From NCBI GenBank assembly GCA_963931865.1, contig OZ007505.1:2102244-2166243 (forward strand): DNA of 64,000 nucleotides, read 5' to 3'. Positions 61,350-64,000 of the stretch are shown one piece after another. The notes beneath the pieces were generated by a model that was given only the letters and a program-made list of their open reading frames with translations, made no database searches and was not told where the DNA came from. The translations under genes and the position numbers were made by a program. Source of the stretch: Axinella damicornis (taxonomy: Eukaryota; Porifera; Demospongiae; Axinellida; Axinellidae). Within the stretch, counting starts at the first letter, position 1. Each line of letters starts with the position of its first letter.

Positions 61350-64000
61350 TTATGAGAAGAACTTTATTCCAGCGTCCGAGTCATCTGGATTGGATCCAGG
61401 GATAAACTCTGCTTTCCCCTCCCTTGCCAGAGCCTCAACAGCCCTCTTCAACATCCACAACTCCATACCGTGAAATTCTGTAGGAGAGTCAAACATCTGA
61501 AGATTTCAGGTTGCTTGTCCGAGATCCATTCAAAAAACTAGCACATGCACTGGCCTATTGAAACAGCCTTTGCAAAAGCTAGGAATTACAAATTACTGCG
61601 TGTTCGTTAGAGTGATTGTGTGCTCGTTTAAGGGCAGAACGCCTATATACGCCATGTAACGTCGAAGGCGCACATAGCACACTCCCTCTCGATCATCAGT
61701 GCACATTTGAAATGGCTATTGAACAAGCAACTTGAAACCTTCAGTATAGGTCATAATTATAGTGTTTGCTGGGATGGAGTTCTTGGGTCTCAAAGGTTAT
61801 CTCACCTTCCCCTGAAGTGTCTTCTCCTGCGTGTATCTCGTACAATGTGCACACACTGCTGCCCAGTCCATTGGCTGCGGCCTGTTGCAATTGAAACCAA
61901 CATGTAATTCCAGTAGAACACAAACAAACCTCAACCTTTGACAATTATGTTCTTCACGAATTTGGAAGATGACATTAATTTTTTCTACAGCTAGAAAGTT
62001 TGTCATAATCTATTATTCTGATGGGTGAGCACTGAGAATAATTTATGTGGACCCAAAATTTGATCCATTTAGGGTGTGGCCAGTTATCCAAGAATTTATC
62101 AAATTCTTACAGTTAACTGGTTTGTACCATGGCCTTCTCACCCTGCTTGCAGTACTAACACAGGGATTGAAGGCCTGGTAAAACGTGTCACGTGCAGTGA
62201 CATACCTGGACATTGGGTGGACATGTGGAGGAACCATGGACCATGAAGCAACGGAGTGGTCAACATCAGGCTGTCTTCATGATGTGTCCTTGTATGTTCA
62301 GAAAGCCATCCCACAGTTGCACAGAAGGAATGTGCCACTCCCCCACACGTCCACCCAACGTCCAGGTGCGTCACTGCATGTGACGTGTTCTAGTACTACA
62401 AGTGACAAACGCTAGGGTGAGGAGCCTGAGTATGAAGCTATCTGGGAATGAGGCGATACATGTACATGAACACTGCTCTGACATGTACAGGACCAGTACA
62501 GCCAATGTGTATGGCCAAGTTATCTTACCCACTGATAGATAAGCTGTCCCCATTCTTGTGGCGACCTCCACATCACCAGACATCTTGACTTCTGGTTGTC
62601 TTGCCACTCCACATTACCTGGTGGAGACAGTCATGCAGACAACCATTCTCATTAACGATTGCTCCTCCAGTTTACCATGCAGTTTAACGGGGCACACATG
62701 TAACTAGAAGGCTGTGCAGCACTGGAGGAGGTTGGACACAGCCTCGTTCCCAGGCTCCCCCCTGCGCGCACGGTGACGAACCATACTTTTCATCATCGCG
62801 CACGCAGCGGGGAGTCTGGGAACGAGGCTAGGTTGGACAGAGCTCTACACAAAAATTATACTAGTGTGTATGATATAATTATGACATTTTGGGTCACTAA
62901 TTCTTAATGCTCTGCTCCCTCTCTTCATTTAGGGACCAGGCCAGCAACAGTTTCTATTCATTACAAATAGATCGACCGGTAGGCTTCCTTGGCCAACTCC
63001 ACAATTTGCACATGACCTTGTCCAATCTCCTCTGGTGTGTGAAACGTTGGGACTAATGTACAACGCAAGTGTGGATACATACCTCCAGATTCCAACGTCC
63101 CAAGCACCAAGCTGATTCCCTCTGGAGACAGTCTGCCTGTGTCAACAGTTAAGATAGTTCACGGTACTGGGCTCTCAGTACTCCTAAGATAGTTCACAGT
63201 ACTGGGCTCTCTAAGATAGTTCACAGTAGTTGGGTTTCAGTGAGCTGGAAATCCCAGACAAGGGATGGGCAAAAATTACTAAAACTGGCAATAATCGTTA
63301 TGATGAGTACTTTGATAAGCTTCAGTAACCACAGTAATCGGCTGATAACGAAAGGACAAAGTACATATGTACCTGGAACAAGATACATGTAACCTTGGAC
63401 AGGCTGGCTATTATATTCAGGTTTCATCCTTGAAAATATCAATACTGCGATAATCGTGGCACTTGTCTTGGCAATAATCGCCATTGTCAATGTTGTCCAT
63501 CCCTAGCCCAGACTAGAGGCACACTCTGGCTTGACCATTTTAATTATGCTAGGATGCATATACAAAAATACTCTACAGTGGCTCTAGCAGACCTGAGATT
63601 GGGTCCAAGTACTGGCAAAGCAACAAAGCTAATGTACCTGGAAGCCGGTATCCTGTCTACCTGGTATGCTAGTGCACTAGTGAGCTCTAGATGTCTTCAC
63701 ATCTAAATGAGTGATCCAAATGTATGCTCTCTACAACCCTTGCCATGCCAATTACACCGTTCGTCATTTATATTTGTAAGCATGTGTCGGAGGTCACACA
63801 GTACATGCACTGTTCTTTGTATCGTCACTAGTTCTGAAAAGGTATCCACCCCTCACCCTGTACGTCAATGACATATAAGAATCCTTATAACCACATGAAT
63901 GCCTGTAAAGGTGTTTGCAACACAACCATAAATATTAGGAATTATGTAGGATACGATTAATCTTTCTGTTATAGAAGATTGGACTGGATTGTGCCTCATT
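61350..64000 (-). CDS. VPS25: VPS25, ESCRT-II subunit, copy B (5' end beyond window)
   Basis: Minus-strand exons: >64000-63955 (3' part of exon 1), 63136-63083, 62617-62529, 61881-61806, 61477-61350. Lengths of exons 2-5 equal those of copy A. Differences include Thr-Ser-Gly-Glu for Thr-Ser-Arg-Glu at the end of exon 4, a changed codon near the exon 4 start (Ala for Val), and a TAA stop in place of TAG. Only the last 46 nt of exon 1 lie inside the window. Function as for copy A. Confidence 0.9.
62741..62830. mobile_element. Fold-back MITE in VPS25 intron 2, copy B
   Basis: The orthologue of 31,105-31,194, with the same ends (AGCCTCGTTCCCAGGC / CTGGGAACGAGGCT) and a few substitutions. Confidence 0.85.

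Overview
Eukaryotic (animal) genomic DNA, not microbial. The window holds many short GT-AG introns, metazoan gene families (a laminin-type matrix protein, a motile-cilium armadillo protein, ESCRT-II, an SLC15 peptide transporter), dense microsatellites, minisatellites and fold-back MITEs. Gene density is high: five genes in about 43 kb with small introns. A compact, highly heterozygous marine invertebrate such as a sponge would fit. That is an inference from gene style and not proven by the sequence.

Layout: (1) 1-13,281, + strand: 3' part of a huge extracellular protein gene. A 7.6 kb exon encodes six near-identical 414-residue repeats, then laminin-EGF modules; a single laminin G domain follows on small exons. 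(2) 13,548-15,146, - strand: a SPO16 (C1orf146-like) meiotic gene, tail-to-tail with gene 1. (3) 17,178-29,316, + strand: a complete 26-exon ARMC4/ODAD2 gene with a textbook RFX X-box just upstream of its ATG. (4) 29,630-32,594, - strand: complete five-exon VPS25. (5) 32,852-43,760, + strand: an SLC15-type proton/oligopeptide symporter, head-to-head with VPS25 and cut by a 200-N gap (43,801-44,000). (6) 44,001-64,000: a second, near-identical copy of 13,148-32,423. It carries the last exon of gene 1, SPO16, a full ARMC4 and most of VPS25 in the same order, and runs off the window end.

The second block begins exactly at the N gap, has the same gene order, keeps every ARMC4 exon at identical length and differs mainly by SNPs, VNTR lengths and 0.6-1.2 kb insertions. 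The simplest reading is that two haplotypes were scaffolded head to tail. A true tandem duplication is not excluded.

The most unusual signals are: the homogenised 414-residue repeat protein, whose roughly 207-residue domain I do not recognise; two minisatellites in the SLC15 gene whose units contain an exon end plus its 5' splice site, plus a third that starts at an ARMC4 splice donor; a hAT-like MITE with an 8-bp target duplication in only one copy, carrying sequence that also lies in another intron of the same gene; and a related element in SLC15 that has expanded into a minisatellite.
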